From Altererythrobacter epoxidivorans (lineage in GTDB: Bacteria > Pseudomonadota > Alphaproteobacteria > Sphingomonadales > Sphingomonadaceae): 64,000 nt of DNA. Location: NCBI RefSeq assembly GCF_001281485.1, contig NZ_CP012669.1, positions 2,077,501-2,141,500 of the forward strand, read 5' to 3'. Under the pieces are notes generated by a model that was not told where the DNA came from, ran no database searches, and saw only the letters and a program-made list of their open reading frames with translations. Made by a program: the position numbers and the translations under genes. Shown in pieces: positions 27,767-36,902 of this stretch (positions are counted from its first letter, which is position 1; the number at the start of each line of letters is the position of its first letter).

Positions 27767-28915
27767 ATGGGAAAACTTTCCGCTGCTCAGATTCGAGCTC
27801 TCACTAAACCGGGCCGCTACATGGATGGCGATGGCCTATCGCTGCTGCTCACCGCCCCAAAAAAGGGGTATTGGGTGCTGCGCGCGACCATAAACGGGCG
27901 CCGAAGGGACATCGGCCTAGGGCCACTAGACTTAGTTACATTGGCTGAAGCCCGCGAACTCGCGATCGACATGCGCCGCGATATTCAGCGAGGCATTGAT
28001 CCGATCGAAGAGCGCAAGCGCCAGAAAATCGAAATCCTCACGTTCAAGGCCGCTGCCGAGAAGGTCCACTCCGAGCAAAAGGCGGCCTGGAAAAACGGGA
28101 AGCATCAGGATCAGTGGATCAATACACTCGAAACCTATGCTTTTCCCAAGCTCGGCGACCGGCTCGTAAATGACATCGAGGGCCCACTCATCCGAGAAGT
28201 GCTCCTCGACATCTGGCTGGAAAAGCCAGAGACAGCTCGCCGCGTAAAGCAACGGATCGGCGTTGTGCTCGATTGGGCCTATGCAAACGGAATGCGCGCG
28301 ACCGAAGCGCCGATGCGCTCGCTGAGTCGTGCGCTGCCACGGCAGCCCAAGCAGGACGGCCATTTCGCTGCGATGCCCTATGAGGATGTCCCAACTTTCT
28401 TGAAGCATCTGCACAAGCGAACGAGTGTCGCACGGCTCGGGCTTGAGTTCCTGATCCTGACTGCCTCTCGATCGGGCGAAGTGCGGGGTGCTAAATGGGC
28501 GGAGATCAATCTGGACGCAAAACTCTGGACTGTCCCAGCGGAGCGTATGAAGGTCGGCAAGGAACATGTGGTCCCGCTGACCGATGCGGCAATCGACGTG
28601 CTCGAACGTGCCAGACCTTACTACGCTGAATGCAGCAATCTGGTCTTCCCGGGTCGCAATGTCTTGCGCCCGATGTCCGACATGACGCTGCTCAAGATCC
28701 TGCGTTACGCGAAGCTAGCCTTCACGGTGCACGGCTTTCGATCTGCGTTCCGAGATTGGGCCGCCGAGAAGACAAGCTACCCCGGCGAAGTGGCGGAAGC
28801 GGCGCTAGCGCACTCGGTCAGCAACAAAGTGGAAGCGGCCTATCGCCGTACCAACTATTTGGACAAGCGGCGTGAGCTGATGCGCGAATGGTCAGACTTC
28901 TGCGTCGGAAGATAA
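27767..28915 (+). CDS. P4-type tyrosine integrase
   Basis: About 382 residues from the ATG at 27767, which has AGGA at nine bases; ATG 27761 and GTG 27728 are alternatives. The N-terminal DUF4102 domain (YMDGDGLSLLL...GYWVLRATINGRRRDIGLG) binds arm sites, and the catalytic domain shows Arg (ASRSGEVRGAKW), HGFRSAFRDW, a second His (LAHSVSNKVE) and the nucleophile Tyr in EAAYRRTNYLDKR. Enzymes of this group insert islands at tRNA 3' ends. It lies 166 bases past the tRNA and would excise or integrate this element. Confidence 0.95.
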   Translation: MGKLSAAQIRALTKPGRYMDGDGLSLLLTAPKKGYWVLRATINGRRRDIGLGPLDLVTLAEARELAIDMRRDIQRGIDPIEERKRQKIEILTFKAAAEKVHSEQKAAWKNGKHQDQWINTLETYAFPKLGDRLVNDIEGPLIREVLLDIWLEKPETARRVKQRIGVVLDWAYANGMRATEAPMRSLSRALPRQPKQDGHFAAMPYEDVPTFLKHLHKRTSVARLGLEFLILTASRSGEVRGAKWAEINLDAKLWTVPAERMKVGKEHVVPLTDAAIDVLERARPYYAECSNLVFPGRNVLRPMSDMTLLKILRYAKLAFTVHGFRSAFRDWAAEKTSYPGEVAEAALAHSVSNKVEAAYRRTNYLDKRRELMREWSDFCVGR

Positions 28916-29157
28916 AGAAGCGCTCTCGTGGGCACGACGGCTTTGCGCCCTAATAGCAGCCATAAAGTCAGGCGAGGACAAACCTGAAAGCTGCTGTTCC
29001 AAAGTTTCGTCTGATTGAGGAAAATAAGCCTTCAATCGCAATAGGTCGAAAAATTTTCTTCGCGATGCGTCTTGGTCGCTGAAGTGAGGCGCATGAAATC
29101 CTCGTTAAGTTCGGCTTTGCCGTATCGTGACCGTGCACGAATTAAGTTGCTCCTTCA

Positions 29158-30744
29158 TTATGACTTTCGGATGAGCACCACCCCAGCAATCACAAGCGCG
29201 CCGCCAGCCAGAAGCCAGGATTGATCGACAAGCAACGCGCTAGCTATGATCAATGCGGCAGCTAGAGGGCCTTTCAAGGACTGACGCTCATTGCGAAGTC
29301 CAGCGAGCTGCTCGATACTGAGCGGATCGAGCTGAACCGGCACATATCCTGACTTTGCGATCGAGTTCGCAGTGGCAAGTATGTCGGGCAAGGACGCCGA
29401 CAAACCCAGCAGCTGACCGCGAAGTCTCTTCAAACCCGACCGAGCGCTGCCGAGCGAGAACCGCTCGGCGAGAAGCTCCGTCATGATCGGCCGGGTCTCT
29501 TCGGCGATGTTGTAGTCCGGTGCCAGCGATCGGACGAAGCCCTCTGCAGTCAACAAGGTACGCAGAAGAATGGCCAGATCAGGTGGCAGAACCAGTCGAT
29601 AATCCCGCAACAGATCGAAAACGCGGGAAAAAATCTGCGAGAACTCGATGCCAGATAGCACGGTCCCCCTGAACTCTCCAATCAACTGATCCAGATCCAC
29701 CGCGAGCGCATCGCGATCCACCTTCGGCTCCCCCGCCCATGCGAGCAGGACATCCGCGACATCGCTGGTTTCCTCACCAGCAATCGCAAGCACGAGGCGG
29801 ACGATCTCGTCGCGCCTGGCCTTGGTGAGCGTCCCGACCGATCCGAAGTCGATGAAGCCGACATCCTGCTCGCCGATCAGGAAAACATTGCCGGGATGGG
29901 GGTCGCCGTGAAATTCGCCGTTTAGAATGATCATCCGCAGGACAGCGTTGGCATAGCTTTTAGCGAAAGCCGCCACCCGCGGGTCGCCCGATGGGCTGCC
30001 CAGCGAAGACGCGGGCCTGCCGTACAGGCGTTCCTGAACGTTCACCCGCAGCCCGGTCAGTTCCCAATGGATGGCCGGGGTCCTGACGCCGATGGTATCG
30101 AGATATGCGCCGATCCGCTCGCAGGCTCGGGATTCCGCAGCGAGGTCCATCTCCCAGGCAAGATTGCGGCCGAAGGTCCGCAGAAACTCGACTGGCCGGT
30201 AACGCGCGATATCCGGCGACCGTGCTTCCACGATCCCGGCAAGGCGTATAAGGAGGCGCACATCAGCCTCCATCCGAGCGGCAGTGCCTGGCCGCCGAAC
30301 CTTCACGATGACCTCGCTTCCGTCCCGCAGTCTGGCGGAATAGGTTTGCGCTATGGAGGCAGAGGCCAAAGGCTTTTCGTCGAACTGCGCAAAGTCGCTC
30401 CGCCAGTCCTCACCCCAGCTTGAAGCAAGTACGGGCTCGATATCTGCGAAGGGCACTGACGACACCTGATCGTGCAGGGTTGAGAATGCCGTGATCCAGT
30501 GTTCGGTAAACAGATCGCTTCGGGTGGCGAGGAGTTGCCCCAGCTTTATGCCGACTGGCCCGATGTCACGGAGGAACGCCACAACTGCAGCCGGACGAAA
30601 TTCGCGAGGATCGATGACATTGCTCGAAGAGGGAATAAATCCGAGGGCTCCGGCGAGATTCTTCGCGCCGTGCCTCATTAGGATTTGGCCGATCTCCGCG
30701 GCGCGAGCGATGCTGCTGATAGGCTTTTCCGGGGGCGATGCCAT
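29158..30744 (-). CDS. ABC1/UbiB-family atypical kinase
   Basis: The ATG at 30742-30744 gives 528 residues. Family motifs include IGPVGIKLGQLLATRSDLF (KxGQ), LASASIAQTYSARLRDGSEVIVKVRRPGT, a His-Gly-Asp-Pro-His-Pro-Gly-Asn loop (FHGDPHPGNVFLIG) and DFGSVG. The C-terminus has two hydrophobic segments (LAAALIIASALLVDQSWLLAGGALVIAGVVLI), so it is probably membrane-bound. UbiB relatives act in ubiquinone synthesis or lipid handling. Its start is four bases past the MarR stop, so the two form an operon, which is unusual for this family. Confidence 0.9.
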   Translation of the reverse strand: MASPPEKPISSIARAAEIGQILMRHGAKNLAGALGFIPSSSNVIDPREFRPAAVVAFLRDIGPVGIKLGQLLATRSDLFTEHWITAFSTLHDQVSSVPFADIEPVLASSWGEDWRSDFAQFDEKPLASASIAQTYSARLRDGSEVIVKVRRPGTAARMEADVRLLIRLAGIVEARSPDIARYRPVEFLRTFGRNLAWEMDLAAESRACERIGAYLDTIGVRTPAIHWELTGLRVNVQERLYGRPASSLGSPSGDPRVAAFAKSYANAVLRMIILNGEFHGDPHPGNVFLIGEQDVGFIDFGSVGTLTKARRDEIVRLVLAIAGEETSDVADVLLAWAGEPKVDRDALAVDLDQLIGEFRGTVLSGIEFSQIFSRVFDLLRDYRLVLPPDLAILLRTLLTAEGFVRSLAPDYNIAEETRPIMTELLAERFSLGSARSGLKRLRGQLLGLSASLPDILATANSIAKSGYVPVQLDPLSIEQLAGLRNERQSLKGPLAAALIIASALLVDQSWLLAGGALVIAGVVLIRKS

Positions 30745-30748
30745 GATT

Positions 30749-31240
30749 TTACTCAGCCTCGGCCCGGAGTTGGTCCAGATTTTCCGATACCCTTGCAAGA
30801 ATCTGCTGCAACGTTTGCTTCTCGTCGGCGGCAATGTCGCGCCAAAGCAGACCATGAAGCCTATCCGCGGAGCCTCTCAGTTCGGGCAGCAGATCGTCAA
30901 GCTGCTCCGTGAGGATGAGCTGCCACGCTCGCCGATCCGTCTCAGCTCGAAGCCTTTTCATCAGCCCGCGTGCGCAAAGACCTGCAACCGCCTGGCCGAT
31001 GGTCGCCGATTCCAGTTCCAGTTTCTTGGCGATTTCAGCCTGCGTAAGGGCAGGATCGCGAAGAAGTTGTCCGATGATCCTCCACTGTGTCTGATTGAGA
31101 CCGATCCTGGCGACCCTCGCATCGTACACTCTGCGCGCGCCGCGACTGATCTCGTCCATAAGATAGAGAATGCGGTCATCATCGGTGATGACCTTCTGCC
31201 GACGCTGAGACCGTGACATGGTATCTGGTTTTTCATCCAT
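30749..31240 (-). CDS. MarR family transcriptional regulator
   Basis: A 163-residue winged-helix protein. The core reads RIGLNQTQWRIIGQLLRDPALTQAEIAKKLELESATIGQAVAGLCARGLMKRLRAETDRRAWQLILTEQ, with the recognition helix and wing in the MarR arrangement (DRRAW). It is divergent from the HlyD-MFS-OMF operon, with 125 bases between starts, and probably represses it, as MarR/EmrR proteins do. A motif in this gap also appears before the hydrolase gene at 36.9 kb, so it may control the whole block. Confidence 0.92.
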   Translation of the reverse strand: MDEKPDTMSRSQRRQKVITDDDRILYLMDEISRGARRVYDARVARIGLNQTQWRIIGQLLRDPALTQAEIAKKLELESATIGQAVAGLCARGLMKRLRAETDRRAWQLILTEQLDDLLPELRGSADRLHGLLWRDIAADEKQTLQQILARVSENLDQLRAEAE

Positions 31241-31284
31241 AGCGCTGTGTAGTCGGATAGCCTCGGATGCCCAAATGCAAACTG

Positions 31285-31307
31285 CTAAATGCCTTTACTA
31301 TCTGACT
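31285..31307 (+). promoter_or_regulatory. Candidate MarR operator, efflux promoter
   Basis: CTAAAT-GCC-TTTACTAT (31285-31301) continues as CTGACT. The same CTAAAT-N3-TTTACTAT occurs on the minus strand before the hydrolase gene (36882-36902). In addition AGTCGGATAG (31251-31260) and CTATCTGACT (31298-31307) form a near-perfect inverted pair. The stretch lies in the divergent marR/efflux gap, 45-60 bases from both starts. Confidence 0.5.
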
Positions 31308-31365
31308 CACGGCTCATAGGGCGCGAGACGCGTTCACCTTTTACTGAGGCTGCCGAAAGAGTCAG

Positions 31366-32493
31366 ATGACCGATAACTCCAACCAACCGGAGCAGGAGGG
31401 CACAACCCCAACGAAACCGCAATCGCGGCGTGGCTTGCGCATCGTGCTAATCATCGTTGGTCTTGCCGTGCTGCTTGGCGGGATCTGGTGGTACTACCGG
31501 CACGTAACCTACGGACAGTACATGCAGACGACCGATAACGCCTATGTCGCTGCCGACAGCGTCGTTATCTCTTCCAAGGTAGCGGGATACGTCGAAGAGG
31601 TCTTCGTGGGGGAGAACGAGCAGGTTGCTCGCGGCGGAGCCCTCGTACAACTGGATCTGCGGGATTATCAGGCGCAAGCGCAACAGGCGCGCGCACAGAT
31701 CGCTGCGACCCTGGCCGGTGCCGACACAATCCGTTCTCAGGTAGCCGAACAGGATGCAGCCATTCGCCAGGCGCGGGGCCAACTCGCCGCCGCGCGCGCA
31801 GCACTGGACCTCGCGAACGACCAGGTGGCGCGATATCGGCCCCTTGCCGCGACAGGAGCCGAACCGCGGGAAAAGCTAGACCAGTATGAGGCGCAGGCGC
31901 GGCAAGCGCGGGCCGAACTCGTCGCCGCGCAGGCGGCGGTGGCTGCCGCGACCGCGCGCCGAGGGACCCTGTTCGAGCAGATCAACCAGACCCAGGCGCA
32001 GGCGGACGCTGCTCGCGCTCAGCTGGAAACAGCCGACCTTACGGTTGAATCGACCTTGCTGCGCGCCAGCAAGGCCGGACGCGTCGGCGATCTCTCGGTG
32101 AGGGTGGGCCAGTTCGTGCAACCGGGTCAACGTTTGATGACGGTGGTTCCGGTGAGGGCGATCTACGTGACGGCAAACTTCAAGGAAACGCAGGTCGGCC
32201 TGATCCGGGCCGGCCAAAGCGTCAGGCTCGAAGTTGACGCCCTACCCGACCTTGAGATCGCGGGACGAGTGGTCAGCATATCGCCGGGAACGGGCGCGGA
32301 ATTTTCCATCCTCCCCCCCGAAAATGCCACCGGCAACTTTACCAAGATCGTTCAACGGATACCCGTCCGCATCGGTATCGATGCTCCCCCTGAAGTGCGG
32401 CGTCTGCTCGTTCCCGGCATGTCGGTAGTGGCTACGGTCGACACCCGGAATGCTGCCGGCGAATTGGAAGAGATCTCGAGTCGGACTCAATGA
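31366..32493 (+). CDS. HlyD/EmrA-type membrane fusion protein
   Basis: A 375-residue periplasmic adaptor. It has one N-terminal transmembrane helix (LRIVLIIVGLAVLLGGIWWYYR), then TDNAYVAADSVVISSKVAGYVEEVFVGENEQV (lipoyl half), a long coiled coil (about 95-215) and the second lipoyl half with RVGQFVQPGQRLMTVVP. It connects the inner-membrane pump to the outer-membrane factor. Its TGA overlaps the start of the MFS gene by four bases. It forms a tripartite efflux operon with the next two genes. Confidence 0.93.
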   Translation: MTDNSNQPEQEGTTPTKPQSRRGLRIVLIIVGLAVLLGGIWWYYRHVTYGQYMQTTDNAYVAADSVVISSKVAGYVEEVFVGENEQVARGGALVQLDLRDYQAQAQQARAQIAATLAGADTIRSQVAEQDAAIRQARGQLAAARAALDLANDQVARYRPLAATGAEPREKLDQYEAQARQARAELVAAQAAVAAATARRGTLFEQINQTQAQADAARAQLETADLTVESTLLRASKAGRVGDLSVRVGQFVQPGQRLMTVVPVRAIYVTANFKETQVGLIRAGQSVRLEVDALPDLEIAGRVVSISPGTGAEFSILPPENATGNFTKIVQRIPVRIGIDAPPEVRRLLVPGMSVVATVDTRNAAGELEEISSRTQ

Positions 32494-34061
32494 CCGAGAT
32501 ACTGGCAGCGCAGGACACTTCGATCGGGCCGGCCGGGGGCCGAAAGAACGCAGACGTGACTGCCTGGGTCGCTGTGGCCGCGGGCGCGCTTGGCGCCATG
32601 CTCGCGACGCTGGACATATCAATCGTCAATTCCGCACTCCCCGTCATTCAGGGCGAGATCGGTGCCACAGGCGCCGAAGGCACCTGGATTGCTACGTCAT
32701 TTCTCGTTGCTGAAATCGTCGTCATTCCGCTGAGCGCTTGGCTCGAACGGCTGTTCGGTCTGCGAACCCTCCTCATCATCGCGGTTAGCGCGTTCACCGC
32801 ATTTTCGGTGCTATGCGGGATTGCAACCGACCTTACGACCATGATCATCGGCCGAACGGGTCAGGGATTCACGGGCGGAGTCCTCATTCCGACCGCAATG
32901 ACTATTGTGGCTAAACGATTACCGCCGCACCAACAGCCAATCGGAATGGCCCTGTTCGGCATGACTGTGGTTCTTGGCCCCGTGATGGGGCCATTGATCG
33001 GCGGCTGGCTGACCGAGAACCTGAGCTGGCACTATGCCTTTTTCGTCAATGTGCCAGTCTGCGCAATCCTGCTGCTCTTGCTGTTTATCGGGCTGCCTCA
33101 CGAAAAGCCCAAATGGGAATATCTCACGGACGCCGATTGGGCTGGCATTCTCGGGCTGATCCTCGGACTGGGCGGTCTGACTGTTGTACTCGAGGAAGGG
33201 CACCGTGAGGAATGGTTCGAGTCCTCACTCATTCGCTGGCTAACGGTGGTGACCATTATCGGCTTTGCCTGTTTGATTTACGGACAGGTGAAGGCACGCA
33301 AGCCAGTCTTGAAGTTGCAGCTCCTGTTCAATCGACAGTTCGCCAGCGTCGCGATCATGGCGCTCGCCCTGGGCATGGTGATGTATGGTTCGACCTATGT
33401 CATTCCGCAGTTTCTGGCGATCATCTCTGACTATAATGCTTTTCAGACGGGACTGGTCATCTTCTGGATGGGTGTCCCGGCCTTTCTCCTGATGCCGGTT
33501 CTGCCCCTGATGATCCGCAAGGTGGACATCCGCATTGCCGTCGGCACCGGAATGCTGCTGATGGCGATCAGCTGCTTTGTCAGCACGAGTCTGACCGCCG
33601 AATCCGGCGGCGCTGTCTTCACTGAAAGTCAGCTTATCCGCGGGGCCGGAATGATACTTGCGATGATGTTCCTGAATCAGGCAACGGTTGCGTCGGTGGC
33701 CAAGGAAGACGCGGGCGATGCCTCGGGCATTTTCAACGCGGCCCGCAATCTTGGCGGATCATTCGCCCTCTCGGCCCTCGCTTCGTTCCAGGACCAGCGA
33801 ATTTGGCACCATACGAGGCGCATGGAAGAAACGCTGAATGCGAACAGCGTTTCGCTGCAGACCTATCTCGACGGACTGGCGCGAAGCTTGGGCGATATGG
33901 AACGGGCGATGGCGGCACTCGGCGGCACTCTCCAGCGCGAAGCGTTCATCATGACCTACAATGATGTCTTTCTGGTGATGGGACTTCTCACACTCGCGAC
34001 GGTCCCGCTTGTTCTGTTCCTCAAGCCGCTTCCGGAAAATGTCTCCCTTTCGATGCACTGA
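32490..34061 (+). CDS. DHA2-family (EmrB/QacA) MFS drug exporter
   Basis: A 523-residue protein with about 14 transmembrane helices. The DHA2 landmarks are LDISIVNSALPVIQGEIGA (D1), LERLFGLRTLLIIAVSAF (motif A region), RTGQGFTGGVLIPTAM and GMTVVLGPVMGPLIGGWLTENLSWHYAFFVNVP (motif C). It uses proton flow to expel hydrophobic compounds. Start and stop overlap or abut its neighbours, giving a HlyD-MFS-OMF operon. The substrate is unknown; the regulator and hydrolytic cargo suggest an aromatic or lipophilic inhibitor. Confidence 0.94.
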   Translation: MTEILAAQDTSIGPAGGRKNADVTAWVAVAAGALGAMLATLDISIVNSALPVIQGEIGATGAEGTWIATSFLVAEIVVIPLSAWLERLFGLRTLLIIAVSAFTAFSVLCGIATDLTTMIIGRTGQGFTGGVLIPTAMTIVAKRLPPHQQPIGMALFGMTVVLGPVMGPLIGGWLTENLSWHYAFFVNVPVCAILLLLLFIGLPHEKPKWEYLTDADWAGILGLILGLGGLTVVLEEGHREEWFESSLIRWLTVVTIIGFACLIYGQVKARKPVLKLQLLFNRQFASVAIMALALGMVMYGSTYVIPQFLAIISDYNAFQTGLVIFWMGVPAFLLMPVLPLMIRKVDIRIAVGTGMLLMAISCFVSTSLTAESGGAVFTESQLIRGAGMILAMMFLNQATVASVAKEDAGDASGIFNAARNLGGSFALSALASFQDQRIWHHTRRMEETLNANSVSLQTYLDGLARSLGDMERAMAALGGTLQREAFIMTYNDVFLVMGLLTLATVPLVLFLKPLPENVSLSMH

Positions 34062-34071
34062 GCCCGAGATT

Positions 34072-35532
34072 ATGCGCCACTTGCTACCTCCGATTATCAC
34101 TATCGCCTTGCTAGCTGGATGCACGGCAGGGCCCGATTATGCAGGCCCCCCGGAAGTTGTGTCAGCAGACACGGGCACTCGCTTTGTGCGCGCTGGCAGT
34201 GATGTGAGCGCATCTGATCCGGTTGTCGCTCAATGGTGGCTGCTGCTCGGCGATCCCGAGTTGACGCGGCTGGTGGAGGCTGCGCTGTCCGGCAACCCTT
34301 CGCTCGCCGCAGCGCAGGCGCGCATTGCCCAGGCACGGGAATCCATCAGGCAAGACCGTGCGGGTCGAATGCCATCGCTTGGGGCACAGGCCAGCACCGT
34401 GCAGGGCCGGCTTCCTGGTCTCGACATTCAAGGCGGGGCGCCCCCCCCGTCAGAGCAAACCAATTCCGACGCAGAAATCGATGACTCGCTCAGCTTTTTC
34501 AATGTGGGCCTTAACGCCAACTGGGAGCTGGAGTTCGCCGGTGGCTCGCGCAGGCGCATTGAAGCCAGCAATGCCCAAGCTGCTGCAACGGTGGCCAATG
34601 CAGAGGACGCAAAGGTCCAGTTGACTGCCCAAGTGGCCAGCACCTACGTCAATTTGCGGGAGGCCCAATTCCGCGCAGAGCAATTTGAGGCGCAGACTTC
34701 GTTGCAGGAAGAGATCCTGGCGCTGACATACCAACGCTATCAGCGCGGTGCATTGCCGCTTTTCCCGGTAGGCACCGCGAATGCCGAACTGGAGATGCTC
34801 AAGTCACAACTTGCCGAAGCTGAAGCGGATATCGCAGTCCTGTCTGATGCACTCGCTATACTGACCGGACAGGTGCCGGGATCAGTTGATGCAGCGCTCA
34901 CGACTGCGCATTCCATTCCCATGCCGCCAGAGCAGGTCGCGATCGGCGATCCGGCAAGCCTGGTGGCGCGTCGGCCTGACATAAGGGCGGCCGAACGGTC
35001 TCTTGCCGCGTCGACGGCGCGGATCGGGGTGGCCGAGGCGGCGCGGTTCCCGAAATTGTCCTTCACGGGGATCCTGGGCCTCGGCGGATCCTCGTTGGAC
35101 GACGTTGTCGATGTCGGCGATTTCTCCGCACTCGCGATCCCGCGCCTCCAGTGGAATTTTCTGGATTTCGGCAGGGTAGACGCTGCGATCGACCAAGCCG
35201 GGGCGGCGCGCAACGAAGCAGTCGCCAATTACCAGCAGACGGTGCTTCTGGCACTGCAAGACGCCGAACGTGCCTTGGCTCGCTTCGGCCAGCAGCGTGT
35301 GGCGCTCGCTGCCAGTATGCAAATCAAGAAGCAGGCTGACGGCGCGGCGGACCTGAACCGCCAACGTTTTGCCGCAGGAGCGATCTCGAAGGCTGACCTC
35401 AACCGGGCCCTGCGAGAACAGCAGCAGGCCTCAGCAGACCTCGTCCGGGCAAAAGGTGCCCTTACGCTGGCGTGGATCGCGCTGCAGAAGTCGCTGGGCC
35501 TTGGGTGGCAAGAGCCTGTTCGAGATCAATAG
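34072..35532 (+). CDS. NodT-type outer-membrane efflux lipoprotein
   Basis: The ATG at 34072, eleven bases past the MFS stop, starts a lipoprotein signal (MRHLLPPIITIALLAGC), with Cys17 as the lipid site. The two OEP repeats are present: VAQWWLLLGDPELTRLVEAALSGNPSLAAAQARI and RQARAELV-like coiled helices, ending in QRFAAGAISKADLNRALREQQQ. 486 residues. It forms the outer-membrane channel of the tripartite pump. Its last 71 bases overlap the end of the convergent thioesterase gene. Confidence 0.93.
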   Translation: MRHLLPPIITIALLAGCTAGPDYAGPPEVVSADTGTRFVRAGSDVSASDPVVAQWWLLLGDPELTRLVEAALSGNPSLAAAQARIAQARESIRQDRAGRMPSLGAQASTVQGRLPGLDIQGGAPPPSEQTNSDAEIDDSLSFFNVGLNANWELEFAGGSRRRIEASNAQAAATVANAEDAKVQLTAQVASTYVNLREAQFRAEQFEAQTSLQEEILALTYQRYQRGALPLFPVGTANAELEMLKSQLAEAEADIAVLSDALAILTGQVPGSVDAALTTAHSIPMPPEQVAIGDPASLVARRPDIRAAERSLAASTARIGVAEAARFPKLSFTGILGLGGSSLDDVVDVGDFSALAIPRLQWNFLDFGRVDAAIDQAGAARNEAVANYQQTVLLALQDAERALARFGQQRVALAASMQIKKQADGAADLNRQRFAAGAISKADLNRALREQQQASADLVRAKGALTLAWIALQKSLGLGWQEPVRDQ

Positions 35533-35956
35533 TCCCGCCGCGCTGATCAAGTGATCCGGTTGACGAGAAGTAGGCGCCCCTGCCGCTGGCGACCAACTTT
35601 TCGTCGGGCTCGAGAACCCGGGTTTCCGCCACCGAAATCTGTCGCCCGACCTTCACGATCTGTCCGTGAGCAGTGAGAGGTCCTGAGGTTGCAGGACGGT
35701 GGTAATCGACATGCAGATCGGCCGTCGCTCTCGCCGCGACGCCCCCGGCAAGCAGAGTATAAAGCCCGGTGAGGTCGACCAGTGAAGCCAGGATCCCTCC
35801 ATGCGCCGACCCAATCATAGGGTTCGACACGATCTCTTCGCGCCATGGCATGGTGATCGCGATTCCTTGGTCGGAGCATGTCGCAATCTCCAGCCCAAGC
35901 CATCGGTGAAACGGCGCGATATGCAGCATTTCCTGCAAGCGCTCTCGATCGATCAT
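35462..35956 (-). CDS. PaaI-type hotdog thioesterase
   Basis: A 164-residue hotdog-fold protein: NPMIGSAHGGILASLVDLTGLYTLLAG contains the HGG motif of PaaI/acyl-CoA thioesterases, with ATADLHVDYHRPATSGPLTAHGQIVKVGRQISVAE. It would hydrolyse an aryl- or acyl-CoA thioester. It is the second gene after the hydrolase (start overlaps the hydrolase stop by four bases). Its C-terminal 24 codons overlap the end of the outer-membrane factor gene on the opposite strand. Confidence 0.85.
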   Translation of the reverse strand: MIDRERLQEMLHIAPFHRWLGLEIATCSDQGIAITMPWREEIVSNPMIGSAHGGILASLVDLTGLYTLLAGGVAARATADLHVDYHRPATSGPLTAHGQIVKVGRQISVAETRVLEPDEKLVASGRGAYFSSTGSLDQRGGTIDLEQALATQGPATSAARSTPA

Positions 35957-36858
35957 AGCTCCCTCGTCCCATGTGGGTGAGTCGTATCGGATGAGTGATG
36001 GCGCCCTAGGAAATCGACGATAGCGGCGGAAAAGGCGTCGTTCGCATCGCCCACGACCATATGCGTGGCATCGGCGATGTCCGTGTATTCTGCATGGGGG
36101 GCGAGTTGCCGCAGATGCAAAACGGCCTCTTCGGAAACAAGATCGCTAGAGGCGCCTCGGATGAGGTGAAGCGGAAGCGTGAGTTTCGCCGCAGCTTGGC
36201 TCAGCATTGCCGATTGACGTTCCTGGTTGTCTGGGTCGCCTTGTCTGGCCGCCATTATATTACGGATAAACACTGGGTCCCAGTGCCAATAGAAGCGCCC
36301 ATCCGACTTCTGCCGCAGATAGTTTTTCAGACCATCGCTCGCGCCCCGCTTGGGACGATGCGGCATGTAGCGAGCGATCACGTCGGCCGCCTCCTCTGGT
36401 GAGGCGAAGCCGCTATCGACATGCTCTTCCATGAAACCAACCACGCGCATCACACCGCTGGGCTCCATGCGCGGGGCAATGTCGACCAATGTGAGTGAAG
36501 CAAAGCTACCTGGAGCAAGCTCCCCTGCGGCAATCAGTCCAGCGAGCCCGCCCAGTGAAGCGCCGACCAGCGCTGGCTTCTGGTCCAGGCGCGACGCTGC
36601 AGCGACCAGATCCGCCGCGAAGTCGCGCATTTCATAAGCTCCGCATGGCGACCAATCGCTGTCTCCGTGACCGCGCATGTCGAAGGCGATTGCGCGAAAG
36701 CCGGCTTGAGCCAGCTCGCTGACCACCCTTCTCCACGCGCGCCGTGTCTGCCCGCCGCCGTGCGCAAGAAGGACGGGTTTAGCGTAGGCATCCCCCTCAG
36801 CCTCGGCTGTAAGAGAAATCGCGCCTGCGCCCTCAATCGTAAAGGTTTCTCTCGCCAT
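35953..36858 (-). CDS. Alpha/beta hydrolase
   Basis: A 301-residue soluble enzyme with an oxyanion loop (LLAHGGGQTRRAWRRV), RGHGDSDW, the nucleophile Ser in ALVGASLGGLAGLIA and a late His in ADATHMVVGDAN. The acid is probably in the IRGASSDLVS strand. Its substrate is unknown; esters or aromatic ring-cleavage products are typical. It leads a two-gene operon with the thioesterase, and its promoter carries the putative MarR motif. Confidence 0.88.
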   Translation of the reverse strand: MARETFTIEGAGAISLTAEAEGDAYAKPVLLAHGGGQTRRAWRRVVSELAQAGFRAIAFDMRGHGDSDWSPCGAYEMRDFAADLVAAASRLDQKPALVGASLGGLAGLIAAGELAPGSFASLTLVDIAPRMEPSGVMRVVGFMEEHVDSGFASPEEAADVIARYMPHRPKRGASDGLKNYLRQKSDGRFYWHWDPVFIRNIMAARQGDPDNQERQSAMLSQAAAKLTLPLHLIRGASSDLVSEEAVLHLRQLAPHAEYTDIADATHMVVGDANDAFSAAIVDFLGRHHSSDTTHPHGTREL

Positions 36859-36881
36859 CTCCGGATGGTAGGAAAGGCGCG

Positions 36882-36902
36882 CTAAATAGTAAACCGATTT
36901 AG
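36882..36902 (-). promoter_or_regulatory. Candidate MarR operator, hydrolase promoter
   Basis: On the minus strand CTAAAT-CGG-TTTACT-ATTTAG; the outer CTAAAT and ATTTAG are inverted copies. CTAAAT-N3-TTTACTAT is shared with 31285-31301 before the efflux operon. It lies 24 bases before the hydrolase start. Confidence 0.5.

Noticed and set aside
28916..29157. An open minus-strand frame between the integrase and the UbiB-like gene (ends ...SLSSDAEV)
   Set aside because: It overlaps the integrase end, has no ATG or GTG start with a ribosome site, and reads through only about 70 codons. It may be a decayed remnant, but I cannot support a gene.
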